Source: Nitrospirota bacterium (GTDB lineage Bacteria > Nitrospirota > Thermodesulfovibrionia > Thermodesulfovibrionales > UBA6898). Taken from it: a stretch of DNA of 41,809 bases. Numbering within the stretch: position 1 is the stretch's first letter; every line of letters starts with the position of its first letter. The notes under the pieces were generated by a model, which saw nothing but the letters and a program-made list of their open reading frames with translations, ran no database searches and was not told the DNA's origin. Of this stretch, positions 17,196 through 27,229 are shown piece by piece. The stretch lies in assembly GCA_024275975.1 (NCBI GenBank), contig JAJRYC010000096.1:1-41809 (forward strand), read 5' to 3'. Made by a program: the position numbers and the translations under genes.

Positions 17196-17601
17196 CGATC
17201 TCTTTCCCTGACTTATCCCCGCCGCCACTTCCGACAAATACAAGGATTTTATTGGGGAGGCAGATGATGACCCCCTTTGAGACCCATCCCTGTTTGACGC
17301 AGACCCGGTTTGGACAGTGCGCCTCCCTTATACGCGCCCTGCCGGATTTTATCTCAATAAGCGTATCTCCATATGGACCGCTGACAGGTATCGTCCGGTC
17401 GACATTCAGGGGGAATGTATACGCCGGTTCTCCGTTTATCTCTATTGTTACGTCCGTGCCCCGGGGCAGGGCTTCTTTAGTGATAAATATTCCAGCGACC
17501 GAAACCACTAACAGAACTAAAAACAGCGTCCAGTCCGCTAGCGTAATATTCTTAATGATTTTCTTCAATCTCAAATCTTCCTTCAAGACCCGGCGTCGCA
17601 T
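17179..17601 (-). CDS. Membrane-anchored NusG domain II protein
   Basis: The protein is 140 residues. One N-terminal membrane helix (TLFLVLLVVSVAGIFIT) places the rest outside the cytoplasm. The extracytoplasmic NusG_II domain shows VTIEINGEPAYTFPL and the conserved HCPNRVCVKQGWVSKGVIICLPNKI-type segment with three cysteines. In related loci this protein adjoins ApbE and Gx. It overlaps apbE by 50 bases and the next gene by 17, so the set is a single operon. The biochemical role is not established. Confidence 0.8.
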   Translation of the reverse strand: MRRRVLKEDLRLKKIIKNITLADWTLFLVLLVVSVAGIFITKEALPRGTDVTIEINGEPAYTFPLNVDRTIPVSGPYGDTLIEIKSGRARIREAHCPNRVCVKQGWVSKGVIICLPNKILVFVGSGGGDKSGKEIDAVTG

Positions 17602-18583
17602 GGATCTTGCCGTTATTATCGATTATTATCGCATCCATGCCAAGGGCCTGAACAAGTTCGAGGCCCTTTTTAGGGCCGAGTATGAAAACAGCGGTCGAAA
17701 AGCCGTCCGCAAAGACCCCTTCATCCGCAATCATACTGACGCTGCGGCAACACTCTGCTGGATATCCTGTTTTCGGGTCTAACAGGTGGTGAAATCTCCG
17801 GCCGTTGATAAAAAAATATCTCTCATAATCACCTGATGTTGACACCGCTTTATTGCTGAGGCTTATTCTGGCGATTATCTCATCGGACCCGTTTCTCTGT
17901 CTCGGGTTTTTCACTCCTATCTTCCATTCGCCCCCGTCGGGCCTTGATCCGAAACCCCTTATATCGCCGGCAACCGCAACGAGTCCCGACTTAATGCCGT
18001 TCTGTTGAAGATTTATAACCGCCAGATCAGCGGCATATCCTTTTGCGATCCCTCCAAGATCCAGCAGCATATCCTTTTCCTTGAGAAAAACGGTCTGTTT
18101 ATCCCTGTTGATAATTATATTTTGATAGTTAACCAGCCGCAGATTGTTTCTGATCCGCACACCTGACGGTTTTTTCTTTTTCGTGAAATCCCATAACTTT
18201 GTTACAGGGCCTATCGTCGGATCAAAAGCACCACCTGATTTTGCGGCGACATACACCGCCCGTTCTACAATATCAATTGTCGCGGGGGACACTCTAACTT
18301 CACTCATGCCAGCCTTCCTGTTAATTTCCGCGACCTCGCTCTTATCCGAGAAGAAGTTGATTAAAGCGCCGAATCTTTCGATAGCTGAGAAGGCTTTTTC
18401 GATCGCCTCGTCAGCTTCATCAGCCGAACCGGAAACAACAGTGATGGTCACAAACGTATCCATCAGCATCCTGCTTTTTTTGTACATCGACTGTTCCTCC
18501 GCTACGCAAGAGGCAAAAAACGACATACAGAGGAGGAGAGCTGTAATATAATATATCTTCCTGTGGCCTTTCAGCTTAGTCAA
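17552..18583 (-). CDS. apbE: FAD:protein FMN transferase ApbE
   Basis: ApbE attaches FMN from FAD to a threonine of secreted redox proteins. The N-terminus is a lipoprotein signal with lipobox FASC, so the enzyme is exported and anchored. Family motifs follow: RMLMDTFVTITV, GAFDPTIGPVTKLWDF, DLGGIAKGYAADLA, VAVAGDIRGFGSRPDG, AVSTSGDYERYF and HLLDPKTGYPAE, which bind FAD and magnesium. Length of 343 is usual. It follows uvrA by 12 bases and overlaps the NusG-II gene. No flavinylation target is present within the window. Confidence 0.93.
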   Translation of the reverse strand: MTKLKGHRKIYYITALLLCMSFFASCVAEEQSMYKKSRMLMDTFVTITVVSGSADEADEAIEKAFSAIERFGALINFFSDKSEVAEINRKAGMSEVRVSPATIDIVERAVYVAAKSGGAFDPTIGPVTKLWDFTKKKKPSGVRIRNNLRLVNYQNIIINRDKQTVFLKEKDMLLDLGGIAKGYAADLAVINLQQNGIKSGLVAVAGDIRGFGSRPDGGEWKIGVKNPRQRNGSDEIIARISLSNKAVSTSGDYERYFFINGRRFHHLLDPKTGYPAECCRSVSMIADEGVFADGFSTAVFILGPKKGLELVQALGMDAIIIDNNGKIHATPGLEGRFEIEENH

Positions 18584-18595
18584 TCCCCTTTCCGC

Positions 18596-21130
18596 CTATA
18601 CGGCCGCTCCCGCCGGGGCCGTATGCGGAAGTTTCTCATTCAGGAAAGTTCCCGTATAAGAATCCGGATTACCGCATATCTCCTCGGGAGTTCCCTCGGC
18701 CACGACCATGCCGCCATCTTCTCCGCCTTCAGGCCCCAGGTCGATCACATAGTCCGCTGATTTTACGATATCCAGATTATGTTCGATTACTACAACAGTA
18801 TTGCCATGATCAACAAGCATATTAATTACGTCAAGCAGTTTCCGGATGTCGGCAAAATGCAGGCCGGTTGTCGGTTCGTCAAGAATATACAACGTATTCC
18901 CGGCGGATTTCTTTCCAAGTTCGCGCGAAAGCCGGATTCTCTGGGACTCGCCACCCGAGAGCGTGGTAGCAGGCTGACCGGTCTGAAGATATCCGAGGCC
19001 GATGTCTTCGAGTATCTCGAGTTTGCCGCGTATCCTGGGGATATTCTCAAAAAACCGGCTGGCCTCCGAGATGGTCATGTCAAAGACCTCGGCAATATTC
19101 CTCCCTTTATATCTGATCTCCAGGGTCTCATCATTATACCTTCTCCCCTTGCATTTGTCGCATAGCACATAAACGTCCGGAAGAAAGTGCATCCCGACTT
19201 TAATCGCTCCATGTCCGTGGCAGCGTTCGCATCTGCCCCCGGCAACATTCAAGCTGAACCTTGAGGGAGAATAACCCCTTACCCTGGAAGCGGGCAGCAT
19301 GGCGAACAGGCCCCTGATAAAAGAAAAAAAACCTGTATATGTTGCGGGATTCGACCTGGGCGTACGACCAATCGGAGACTGGTCAACGGATACAACACGG
19401 GTTAGCATATCCAGGCCCGTTATCCCGTTATGTTTCCCCGGAGGAAGAACCGTTTCTTTCCCGGCGGTCGATATACTTTTCAGGGCGGCCCTGTAAAGTA
19501 TATCGAGGACCAACGTGCTTTTTCCCGAGCCGGACACGCCGGTAACGCAGGTAAATAAGTTAAGAGGGATTTTCACATCGATATTCTTCAGATTGTGTTC
19601 GGAAGCTCCCATTATCATAATAAAATCTTTTGCAGCCCTTCTTTCCAGCGGCAGCTCAATCGAAAGCAGCCCGGCAAGATACCGGCCGGTAAGAGATTTA
19701 CTGTTACTCTCCACCTGCGCGGGCGTGCCTTCCGCGACCACCCATCCGCCCATTATGCCCGCACCCGGCCCCATGTCCACGATATGGTCGGCCCATCTTA
19801 TTGTCTCCTCATCATGTTCCACTATTATAAGCGTGTTGCCTGCATCCCTGATTGACGAAAGACTCTCCAGCAACTTAACGCAGTCTCTCGGGTGGAGCCC
19901 GATGCTCGGCTCATCGAGCACATAAAGGACACCGGTAAGCGAAGAGCCCATCTGGGTTGCCAGCCTTATCCTCTGGGCCTCTCCGCCGGAAAGTGTAAGG
20001 GACGGCCTGTCCAGTGTGAGATAGCCGAGGCCGACTTTTTCTATAAACGAGAGCCTGTCGTTAATCTCCTTGAATATCCTTGAGGCGACTAATATCTCCC
20101 TTTCAGACAGTTCGAGTTTTTTAAAACTGGAGAAGGCATCGCTTACGGACATCGCGCAAAATTCACCTATATTCAGGCCATGAAATTTCACGCTTAACGC
20201 CTCTCTTCTCAACCTGAGACCTTTACATTCCGGGCAGCATCTCTGTTCGTCCGGACCGTCCGAATACTTGTCCGGGTTCTCAAATCCCAGTCCGTTGCAG
20301 GCAGGGCATGCGCCGGCCCTGCTGTTAAAAGAGAAAAATCCCGGGTTGATTTCAGGATAGCTGATACCGCATTTGAGACAGGCCGAGGTCCTGGAAAACA
20401 GGATGTCTTTATTCCCGTCCACAAGATTCAATACAACGGCATCCGAATACTTGAATGCCGTATCGACCGAGGTCCTGACCTGCCGTTCAATGCCACTTTT
20501 TATTATTATCCTGTCTATAACTATCTCGATTGTATGACGTCTGTTTTTTTCGAGGCTTATCTCCTGCGTAAGATCGAGCGGCTCATTATCTATTCTTGCC
20601 CTGATAAAACCTTCATTGCGCATCTCCTGCAGTTCTTTCCTGTAATTGCCTTTCCTGTCCCTGACTATCGGAGAGAGGATCTGCACCCTGGCGCCTTCGG
20701 GGAGAGAGAGAATCGCTTTAACAATATCCTGTGATTCCTGTGTGGATATCTCCAAGCCGCAATTATAGCAATAGGCCTTTCCAAGCCTGGTATAAAGCAC
20801 GCGAAGATAATCGTAAATTTCCGTGATCGTCCCGAGGGTCGATCTCGGGCTTCTGTTTACGGTCTTCTGGTCTATTGCTATCGAAGGGGAAAGCCCCTCG
20901 ATGAAATCGAATTCAGGCTTCCGCAACTGTTCAAGGAACTGTCTTGAATATGCTGAAAGGCTCTCTACATAGCGCCTCTGTCCCTCGGCGTAAATCGTGT
21001 CAATGGCAAGGGATGATTTCCCCGACCCCGAAGGGCCTGTTATTACGGTAATCGCCTCTCTCGGTATAGAGATATCTATGTTCCTGAGATTGTGTTCCCT
21101 TGCGCCCTTTATATTGATGAACTTCTGCAT
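18596..21130 (-). CDS. uvrA: UvrABC excinuclease subunit A, short form
   Basis: UvrA finds bulky DNA lesions and loads UvrB in nucleotide excision repair. Both ABC ATPase halves are complete: Walker [10 protein letters not shown] and GVSGSGKST, signatures [16 protein letters not shown] and [16 protein letters not shown], and [11 protein letters not shown] and [11 protein letters not shown]. Zinc knuckles include CLKCG, CPAC, CPEC and [14 protein letters not shown]. At 844 residues it is about 100 shorter than E. coli UvrA. The missing part lies between CPACNGLGF and [10 protein letters not shown], where standard UvrA has a long insert within the second zinc module. The UvrB-binding segment is present. 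It begins the operon with apbE. Confidence 0.93.
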   Translation of the reverse strand: MQKFINIKGAREHNLRNIDISIPREAITVITGPSGSGKSSLAIDTIYAEGQRRYVESLSAYSRQFLEQLRKPEFDFIEGLSPSIAIDQKTVNRSPRSTLGTITEIYDYLRVLYTRLGKAYCYNCGLEISTQESQDIVKAILSLPEGARVQILSPIVRDRKGNYRKELQEMRNEGFIRARIDNEPLDLTQEISLEKNRRHTIEIVIDRIIIKSGIERQVRTSVDTAFKYSDAVVLNLVDGNKDILFSRTSACLKCGISYPEINPGFFSFNSRAGACPACNGLGFENPDKYSDGPDEQRCCPECKGLRLRREALSVKFHGLNIGEFCAMSVSDAFSSFKKLELSEREILVASRIFKEINDRLSFIEKVGLGYLTLDRPSLTLSGGEAQRIRLATQMGSSLTGVLYVLDEPSIGLHPRDCVKLLESLSSIRDAGNTLIIVEHDEETIRWADHIVDMGPGAGIMGGWVVAEGTPAQVESNSKSLTGRYLAGLLSIELPLERRAAKDFIMIMGASEHNLKNIDVKIPLNLFTCVTGVSGSGKSTLVLDILYRAALKSISTAGKETVLPPGKHNGITGLDMLTRVVSVDQSPIGRTPRSNPATYTGFFSFIRGLFAMLPASRVRGYSPSRFSLNVAGGRCERCHGHGAIKVGMHFLPDVYVLCDKCKGRRYNDETLEIRYKGRNIAEVFDMTISEASRFFENIPRIRGKLEILEDIGLGYLQTGQPATTLSGGESQRIRLSRELGKKSAGNTLYILDEPTTGLHFADIRKLLDVINMLVDHGNTVVVIEHNLDIVKSADYVIDLGPEGGEDGGMVVAEGTPEEICGNPDSYTGTFLNEKLPHTAPAGAAV

Positions 21131-21242
21131 ACGATTAATCTTATAATATAACTTAAACTGCCTGTTTATGTTAACCGCATCGTCCGGGCAGGCAAGAACA
21201 GCCGGAGGAAACGCTGAGAAATGCCTTTTATGCTTTATGAAT

Positions 21243-21272
21243 TGCGTTTTCCTGAACGTAAAAAGTTATAAT
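21243..21272 (+). promoter_or_regulatory. Possible promoter of the DUF1573-cytochrome gene
   Basis: TATAAT at 21267-21272 is exact; a weaker TTGCGT at 21243-21248 is 18 bases upstream. Transcription would begin only a few bases before the ATG at 21281, and no Shine-Dalgarno sequence is seen, so the message may be nearly leaderless. Confidence 0.4.
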
Positions 21273-21280
21273 AGATTTAT

Positions 21281-21955
21281 ATGAAACGGGTTGCTTTTAT
21301 ATTATTCCTGCTGCTTGTCCCGGTTGTCGCCCATGCACAGCCTTCGATAAGTTTTGAGACTATGGAATACGATTTCGGCCTGATGAGCCAGGATAACAAG
21401 GCTGAACATATATTCGAATTCTCGAACAAGGGCGACCGGCAATTAGTTATCGATAAATTGACGGCATCGTGAGGGTGTGCTGCCGTGATGGTCAGTTCGG
21501 ACCACCTGAAACCTGGAGAAAAAGGAAAAATCAGTATTACAGTAAATCTCGCCGGTAAACGGGGGAACGTAACAAAGAGGATCAGGGTACATTCAAATGA
21601 CCCGCTGAAACCCATCACGATACTTACCGTAAAAATGCTCGTAAAAAACAGGCTGCACCTGAATAAATACAATGCGGACGAGATATTCAGCAAAAAATGC
21701 AGGACCTGTCATGTTGAAAGGGGAAAAGGGAAGTCAGGCTTTGAATTATTCAGGGCCGACTGCGGCATGTGCCATAACGGGCGCGGAACGGCGCCGTCCA
21801 TAATGGAAATGCGAAAAAAACCCGCAAAATTTATAACGAAAGCAATAAGAGAAGGGGTCGACAACACAGTCATGCCTGGATTTTCGGTCAAAAACAACGG
21901 TCCGCTGAACGATCCGCAGATTGAATCGCTGATCAGGTTGATCAAACCCCGGTAA
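21281..21955 (+). CDS. DUF1573 - di-heme cytochrome c selenoprotein (in-frame UGA)
   Basis: A 224-residue exported protein. A signal peptide (LFLLLVPVVAHA) is followed by a DUF1573 Ig-like domain (SFETMEYDFGLMSQ through RVHSNDPLKPITILTVKMLV). A C-terminal cytochrome region has CRTCH (140-144), CGMCH (161-165) and a likely axial methionine in TVMPGF. DUF1573 normally carries SCGC after the second strand; here TGA at 21470-21472 gives S-U64-G-C66. The frame continues without a break and the next domain half (LKPGEKGKISITV) follows. Without readthrough the signal peptide and the heme domain would be on separate proteins, and cytochrome c matures only after export. A hairpin sits 16 bases past the UGA. 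A Sec-Gly-Cys pair suggests thiol or peroxide redox chemistry coupled to heme. Divergent from uvrA. Confidence 0.85.
21489..21504 (+). promoter_or_regulatory. Candidate SECIS hairpin for the DUF1573-cytochrome gene
   Basis: TGGTC and GACCA form a 5-bp stem around loop AGTTCG, beginning 16 bases after the UGA. The loop includes GU, which SelB commonly needs, but the stem is shorter than the one in the NifU-like gene. Confidence 0.5.
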
Positions 21956-21978
21956 AACTATAAGGGGTTGTCCGGTAA

Positions 21979-23978
21979 TCAACCCGTTTTATTCAATATC
22001 TCCCTGATTTTCCTTAAAAGCTCATCAGGCGATACAGGCTTCGCGATGAAATTTATTCCTTCATCAAGGATACCCTTTTTATGTATGACTTCAGAAGTGT
22101 AGCCGCTCATAAAGAGCGCCTTCACATCAGGTTTTATCTTCCTTATCTCGTCATAGGCCTCTTTGCCGTTTTTCTTCGGCATTATAACATCGAGAACAAG
22201 AAAGTTGACTTTATCCTTATTTTCGATGAATTTCTTAACCGCTTCCTCACCGTCCCTGGCTTCGATGACTTTGTATCCGGCCTGCTTAAGTATATGTGTC
22301 ACAAGCCTTCTGACATGTTCATCATCTTCTGCTATCAGCAGTGTCTCCGAACCTTCCACTGCAAAAAACCCGGCATCCGGCAGGTCATCAAGCTTTCTGG
22401 TTTCCATCTCTGTTTCGACTGACCTTAAGTATATATTGAAAGCAGTGCCTTTCCCCGGTTCGGACTGAACATCAATAAAACCATTGTGCTGCTTGATTAT
22501 CCCGTATACAATTGAAAGCCCGAGCCCGGTGCCCCGGCCCGGGTCCTTGGTCGTGAAGAACGGCTCGAATATCCTTTCTCTCGTCTTCTCATCCATACCT
22601 GCGCCGTTGTCTGAAACTGAAATGAGCGCATACTTGCCGGTATCGTCATCCGCGAATGACCTTGAATAATCATCGTCTAATTCGACCAATTCAGTCTTTA
22701 TGATTAACTGCCCGCCATCGGGCATTGCATCCCTTGCGTTTGTCGCGAGGTTCATCAGCACCTGCTCTATCTGCCCTGAATCCGCTACCACGGTAATATC
22801 CTTTTCCGAATAGACAGTTTTCATTTCGATATCTTCACCAATAAGCCTCGAAAGAAGCTTTTCCACCCTTTTTACTATCTCGTTCAGCTTGACCGGTTGT
22901 GGATTAATCACCTGTTTGCGGCTGAACGCGAGCAGGCTCTGTGTAAGCACGGCGGCCCTGCCCGCTGAAGACAGTAACTGCTCCAGATACTGCTGTTTCG
23001 CCCTGTCTTCCTTGCTCACCTTCTTCTGCAGAAGGTGTCCGTAGCCTATGATCCCTGTAAGAATATTATTAAAGTCGTGCGCTATGCCTCCGGCGAGCGT
23101 GCCGATCGCCTCCATCTTCTGGGCCTGCCTCAGCTGTTCTTCAAGCTGCTGCTTTTCTTCCTCTCTTTTTTTCAGTGATTGGGCCATATTATTGAAGGCG
23201 GCTGCAAGCTTGCCTATCTCATCCTTTGTCTCTATGGATATGGGTTCGACGGCATCTCCCGTGCCAATCGCCTTGACGCCTTCAGTAAGACTGCTTAGCG
23301 GTTTTGTTATTCCCTTGACTATAAGTAACGCGATAAGCCAGCCTGGAATTATAAAAATAACCGGTATCAGGATACTTTTCAACAGGAGGTCCCTGAGCTT
23401 TTTGTGGAGCAGTTCAGTGGAGAGCACCAGCCTGACAAACCCTATTGTAGGGTCCTTCCTCGGAGACAGATCTTCACCGAAAAACCAGGCTTCTTCCACC
23501 TGGTAAGCCGCTCTGGAAATAACCGGGGCCCAGAATTCGATCTTATCATAGCTTTCATAGTAAAGGTCTGATCTGGTTTCCCTGAGCTTTTTAAATGTCG
23601 TTTCCGGGTTCTCCATCTCCTTTTCCATAACCTTGCCGCGAGAGTCTTGCACGTATTTTTCCGGGTTATCAGTTCTTTTCCGTCCGATGTGAATACTTGC
23701 ACCATCATGACGTTTTCGTTCTGCATAATACCATCTATATGATCTTTGAGGAGTGTCTCATTTTCCGCGAACACGCCAAGCCTGGCGTTATACGCGAGAA
23801 GTTTCGAGAGTTGCTCGCCATCGCTTATAAGATTTTCCTTGAGCGTATTGCTTTGATAATAGATGAAGAACGCTGTAAAGGCGACACACACGGCCAGGAT
23901 AAACAGCGTAAACAAATAGAAAATTTTAGCGCCGAAGTTCTCCCGGCTATATCTCATCAGACTACTTGTGAATTTCAT
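21979..23978 (-). CDS. Hybrid sensor histidine kinase with receiver domain, frameshifted
   Basis: Domains in order are an N-terminal membrane helix, an extracytoplasmic sensor region, a second membrane helix (LIPVIFIIPGWLIALLIV), HAMP, the phospho-histidine helix GTLAGGIAHDFNNILTGIIGYG, the ATP domain (NLATNARDAMPDGG, DNGAGMDE, GRGTGLGLSIVYGI), and a receiver with acceptor aspartate in LVLDVIMPKKNG and lysine in FIAKPVSP. The frame is broken near 23653-23666. The first segment (from 23978) reads to GKELIT and the second carries on with DSRGKVMEKEME. One extra base, in the 5-A run or the adjacent CCC on the coding strand, would join them. It lies 4 bases after the ABC-type binding protein gene, so the two probably form a sensing pair. 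Confidence 0.8.
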
Positions 23979-23982
23979 GTTT

Positions 23983-24915
23983 TTATTTGCAGTTAATTAC
24001 ATTCGCCTTTTCGAGAATTTCTTCATTAATAGTTATTCCCAGCTTATCGGCTATAGTCTGGTTGACGGTTATAACGGCATTTCTCGCGTACATACTCGAA
24101 AACTCTTCTATTGATATCCCGGACAGAATCTTCCTCGTTATTTCCCCAGCCTGCCTGCCTACGTCAAAAGTATCTATATTAAGTGACATTAATGCTCCCA
24201 TTTCCAGGTACTTATCCGAAAATGTGATTACAGGCACTCTGTTTTCGTGGAAAAACAGGAACAAGAATTCGATCGTCTCGGTTGTAACTACCGTAAGATC
24301 AGGCAGCATCCAGAAGGCGTCTACCTTCCCCCGCATGGTTTTCAATAAATCAGGAAGATCTTTTGATTTGTGAATCTCCTTTGCGAATAATTTGATTCCT
24401 AAAGCATCGGCGGCGGTCCGGGCCTTTTTTACAAAATAACCGGTGCTGTCAGGATTATATATGAGCCCCACGGTCTTCAGCCCGGGCATGGCTTTCCGCA
24501 GAATACGCAGCTGTTTCAGGGGCGCCACATTCAAACTCACCCCCCTGATATTCGTTCTGCCGGAAACCATTGGTTGAGGATTCAGGATCATCAGGTAGAC
24601 AATCGGTATCGTTTTAATGACCCTGACTTTTTTCAGTGCGTCAGCTCCTATTGCAACAACGATATCAGGTTCGGACTTGCGAATTGACCTCAAAATGTCC
24701 GTTTCCGTAATTTCAGAGACGATAAACCGGTCGACATCACAATTGCAGTTCTCTTTAAACCCTTTCAGCGCGTCATTATAGGGTTTGACATTGTAGCTCT
24801 GTATGACGGTCACCTCATTAGCAGACGCTACAGAATGCTGAAACAGTATGAAAATTGACAGAATAGCCCATATGCAGACAGGAAGATATGATCCCGATGC
24901 TTTCGCTATGTGCAT
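23983..24915 (-). CDS. ABC-type substrate-binding protein (ABC_sub_bind family)
   Basis: A periplasmic binding protein of the YclQ/TrpX-like ABC_sub_bind group. A signal peptide (CIWAILSIFILFQHSVASA) precedes a fold with PDIVVAIGADALKKV, IPIVYLMILNPQ, VGLIYNPDST and VPVITFSDKYLEMGALMSLNID. The start is placed at ATG 24915, directly before the signal peptide; the open frame goes to 25035 but the extra residues are not signal-like. No permease or ATPase adjoins it. Instead it precedes the hybrid kinase and is divergent from a TonB receptor. I take it as a ligand sensor for the kinase; the ligand is unknown. Confidence 0.8.
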   Translation of the reverse strand: MHIAKASGSYLPVCIWAILSIFILFQHSVASANEVTVIQSYNVKPYNDALKGFKENCNCDVDRFIVSEITETDILRSIRKSEPDIVVAIGADALKKVRVIKTIPIVYLMILNPQPMVSGRTNIRGVSLNVAPLKQLRILRKAMPGLKTVGLIYNPDSTGYFVKKARTAADALGIKLFAKEIHKSKDLPDLLKTMRGKVDAFWMLPDLTVVTTETIEFLFLFFHENRVPVITFSDKYLEMGALMSLNIDTFDVGRQAGEITRKILSGISIEEFSSMYARNAVITVNQTIADKLGITINEEILEKANVINCK

Positions 24916-25028
24916 TTTAGCTTCATCACTGTCATTACGGGGTACCGCGAGCACGAAAAATCCCCTTCTTCTCCAGTATACTTTAATTATAAACTTTTTC
25001 ACTATTGTTAATTTATTGTAATTAATAA

Positions 25029-25056
25029 TAGACAAAAAAAATATTTTATATATAAT
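25029..25056 (+). promoter_or_regulatory. Likely promoter of the TonB receptor gene
   Basis: TAGACA (25029-25034) and TATAAT (25051-25056) are separated by 16 bases, ahead of the AAGG site and the ATG at 25075. Confidence 0.5.
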
Positions 25057-25074
25057 AAACAGAAGGTGCTATGT

Positions 25075-27012
25075 ATGTATAGGTATTCTTCAAAAATAAT
25101 TTCCTTCAAGTTCAAATTAATATTACTACTGTCCGTGGTAATGCAGGTGATCCTGCTTTCCCCTTTTTCCTCCGCGGCCCTACCGGCTGATGAAGAGATA
25201 AAGATCCTGCGTATGTTTTATACTGATGAGGACCTCGTGGTCACACCGACAAGACATCCGACGCCCTTATCCCAGATCGCCGAGAATGTCACAGTCATCA
25301 CAGCCGAAGAGATAGAGCAGATGAACGCTCATACATTGACGGACATCCTTAACACTGTCCCGGGCCTGCAGATGGATATACGAGGCGGTCCGTGGGCTGC
25401 CTCTTCAGGCCATATCCAGGGTTCTGATTTCGAACATATACTGGTAGTGATCGATGGCGTATCACTGAATAATCTCTCAAGCAATTATGCCGATGTCGGC
25501 TCAATACCGGTACAGCATATAGAGAGCATAGAGATAATAAAAGGGCCTGCCTCGTCCTCTTGGGGCTCTTCACTCGGAGGCATAATAAACATCATCACAA
25601 AATCCGCAAAGGAATACAGGAACGTCGGCGGGATGATCTCCGCAATGTATGGGGAGAGGAATACAGGGGATTACAGGTTTGAAACATCAGGCAAAACAGA
25701 TGATATCGGATATTACTTATACGCCGGCAATCTGGTTTCAGACGGCTTGAGGCCGAACTGCTTTTTCCATGAAAACAATCTCTACACAAAGTTCAAATGG
25801 GACCTGGATGAAAAGTCGGGCATTACATTCACCTTTGGATATAATAAGGGATCAAGGGGTGACGGTGAGTTTAAAATTTCAGATTTCGGGATGGAGATCG
25901 GGTTCTCGTCAAGCGATCGCTTTGAGTATCTCTTTTCCACTCTCTCGCTTGACTATAAAATAACGGAAATGGCGGATCTGGGCATCTCACTGAGAACATT
26001 GAGGCGGAATGCGGAATTATTAAGCACCGTCAGCATATTTGATACAAAGATGTCCGACGTAAGGACCTTTGATGACAGGGGGATCGGGGCAAGCGTCAAG
26101 GCGACATGGAAGACCGATCGCCAGCACATGGTATTCGGCGCGGACTTTGACCATGGAAATCTGAAGTCGGTCAGCATCGAAGGTGGAAGACAGAGCCTCG
26201 AAAAATGGGCTTTTTTCGCAAACAACACGATAGTGATCAATAAATTCACCTTTACTCCAGGCGTCAGGTATGACTATACAAACACAAACGGTGACTTCTG
26301 GAGCCCCAGCCTCGGCATAACGTATAAGCTTGCGGAAAAGACCGTTTTAAGAGGGTACATCGCAAAGGGATTCAACATCCCTGGACTCTCTGAAACTTTC
26401 GGTTCAGGTCCATCTTATGTCCCTAACCCGGACCTCGAGATGGAAAAGGTACTCTCATATCAGGTTGGGATGGAATCCACGGCATTTAAATATGTATGGC
26501 TGAAAACAACATTGTACAGGCACGACATATCAGACGCCATAGTCACCGACCTGTTAGATGATGGAGATTAAGATTCTCCATGGACTGTTGTAAACAGGGA
26601 AAAACTCAGGAGACAGGGAATAGAGGTGGAGTTAAAGACCGTCCCTGTATATAACACCTCGCTTTTTGTCGGCGGCGCTTACAATGACGCGAAAGACCGG
26701 GAAACCGGCAAGGCACTGACCGAGGCGAAAGTTTATACTTATGATACAGGCATTCAATACAATGACAAAAAATCCTTCAGCGCCCTACTCAAGGGCCACT
26801 ACATCTGGTGGAACGCAGAAGAAGAGAATAATGCCAGCTATTCCGACTTTATCTGGGACCTTAATCTGAAGAAAAAGGTCTTCAGTGATGACAGGCGGAC
26901 CGCAGAGGTCTTTTTAGCCGCGCATAATATATTTAACGGTTCGCAGTATTTATATGATACATATAAGAATCCCAGGAGATGGATAGAAGGCGGTCTCAGG
27001 ATTAAGTTTTGA
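25075..27012 (+). CDS. TonB-dependent outer membrane receptor, interrupted by in-frame TAA
   Basis: A signal peptide ends near SPFSSAALPA. The plug domain follows (ENVTVITAEEIEQMNAHTLTDILNTVPGLQ, VVIDGVSLNN, IESIEIIKGPASSSWG, GGIINIITKSA), then a beta-barrel ending RRWIEGGLRIKF, with terminal phenylalanine as in outer-membrane barrels. Such proteins import siderophores, cobalamin or similar ligands. A TAA at 26569-26571 breaks the barrel after LLDDGD; the frame continues immediately with DSPWTVVNREKLRRQG, a normal barrel segment. One G-to-T change in a GAA codon would explain it. ATG at 25075 has an AAGG 8 bases before it; GTG at 25066 is also in frame. Divergent from the binding-protein/kinase genes. 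Confidence 0.8.
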
Positions 27013-27054
27013 GAGAGTCTCAACTTCGAGTATTTTTTTTTGAGTAATTTTTAA

Positions 27055-27083
27055 TTGACATTTGCAATATATGGATATATACT
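27055..27083 (+). promoter_or_regulatory. Consensus promoter of the RiPP precursor genes
   Basis: TTGACA at 27055-27060, a 17-base spacer and TATACT at 27078-27083: a near-perfect sigma-70 promoter. It lies 33 bases before the first precursor start, which has GGAG upstream. Confidence 0.75.
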
Positions 27084-27115
27084 TTTTTTATAAACCTTCC
27101 TGGAGAAGCAAAGCT

Positions 27116-27229
27116 ATGAATTTTCATAAGTTGACGAAAAAAAAGGGAATAATCGTACTGGACAGGGGAATCAAAGATATGGAAAGTATATGGGGCGCCT
27201 GTTGCGCGGGCGCTTTTCCGGCTTTCTGA
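27116..27229 (+). CDS. RiPP precursor peptide 1 (WGxCCAGAFP core)
   Basis: A 37-residue peptide. The leader contains KKKGIIVLDRGIKDMES, and the C-terminal core is IWGACCAGAFPAF. A near-copy follows 61 bases downstream and a radical SAM/SPASM enzyme sits after that, the standard layout of a ribosomally made, post-translationally modified peptide. Leader bases are almost identical in the two genes, which points to recent duplication. The first copy has seven extra N-terminal residues (MNFHKLT). GGAGAAG provides the ribosome-binding site. The adjacent cysteines, aromatic residues and proline are the likely modification sites. It resembles my memory of the 'geopeptide' class tied to radical SAM maturases, but this is unverified. 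Confidence 0.8.
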   Translation: MNFHKLTKKKGIIVLDRGIKDMESIWGACCAGAFPAF

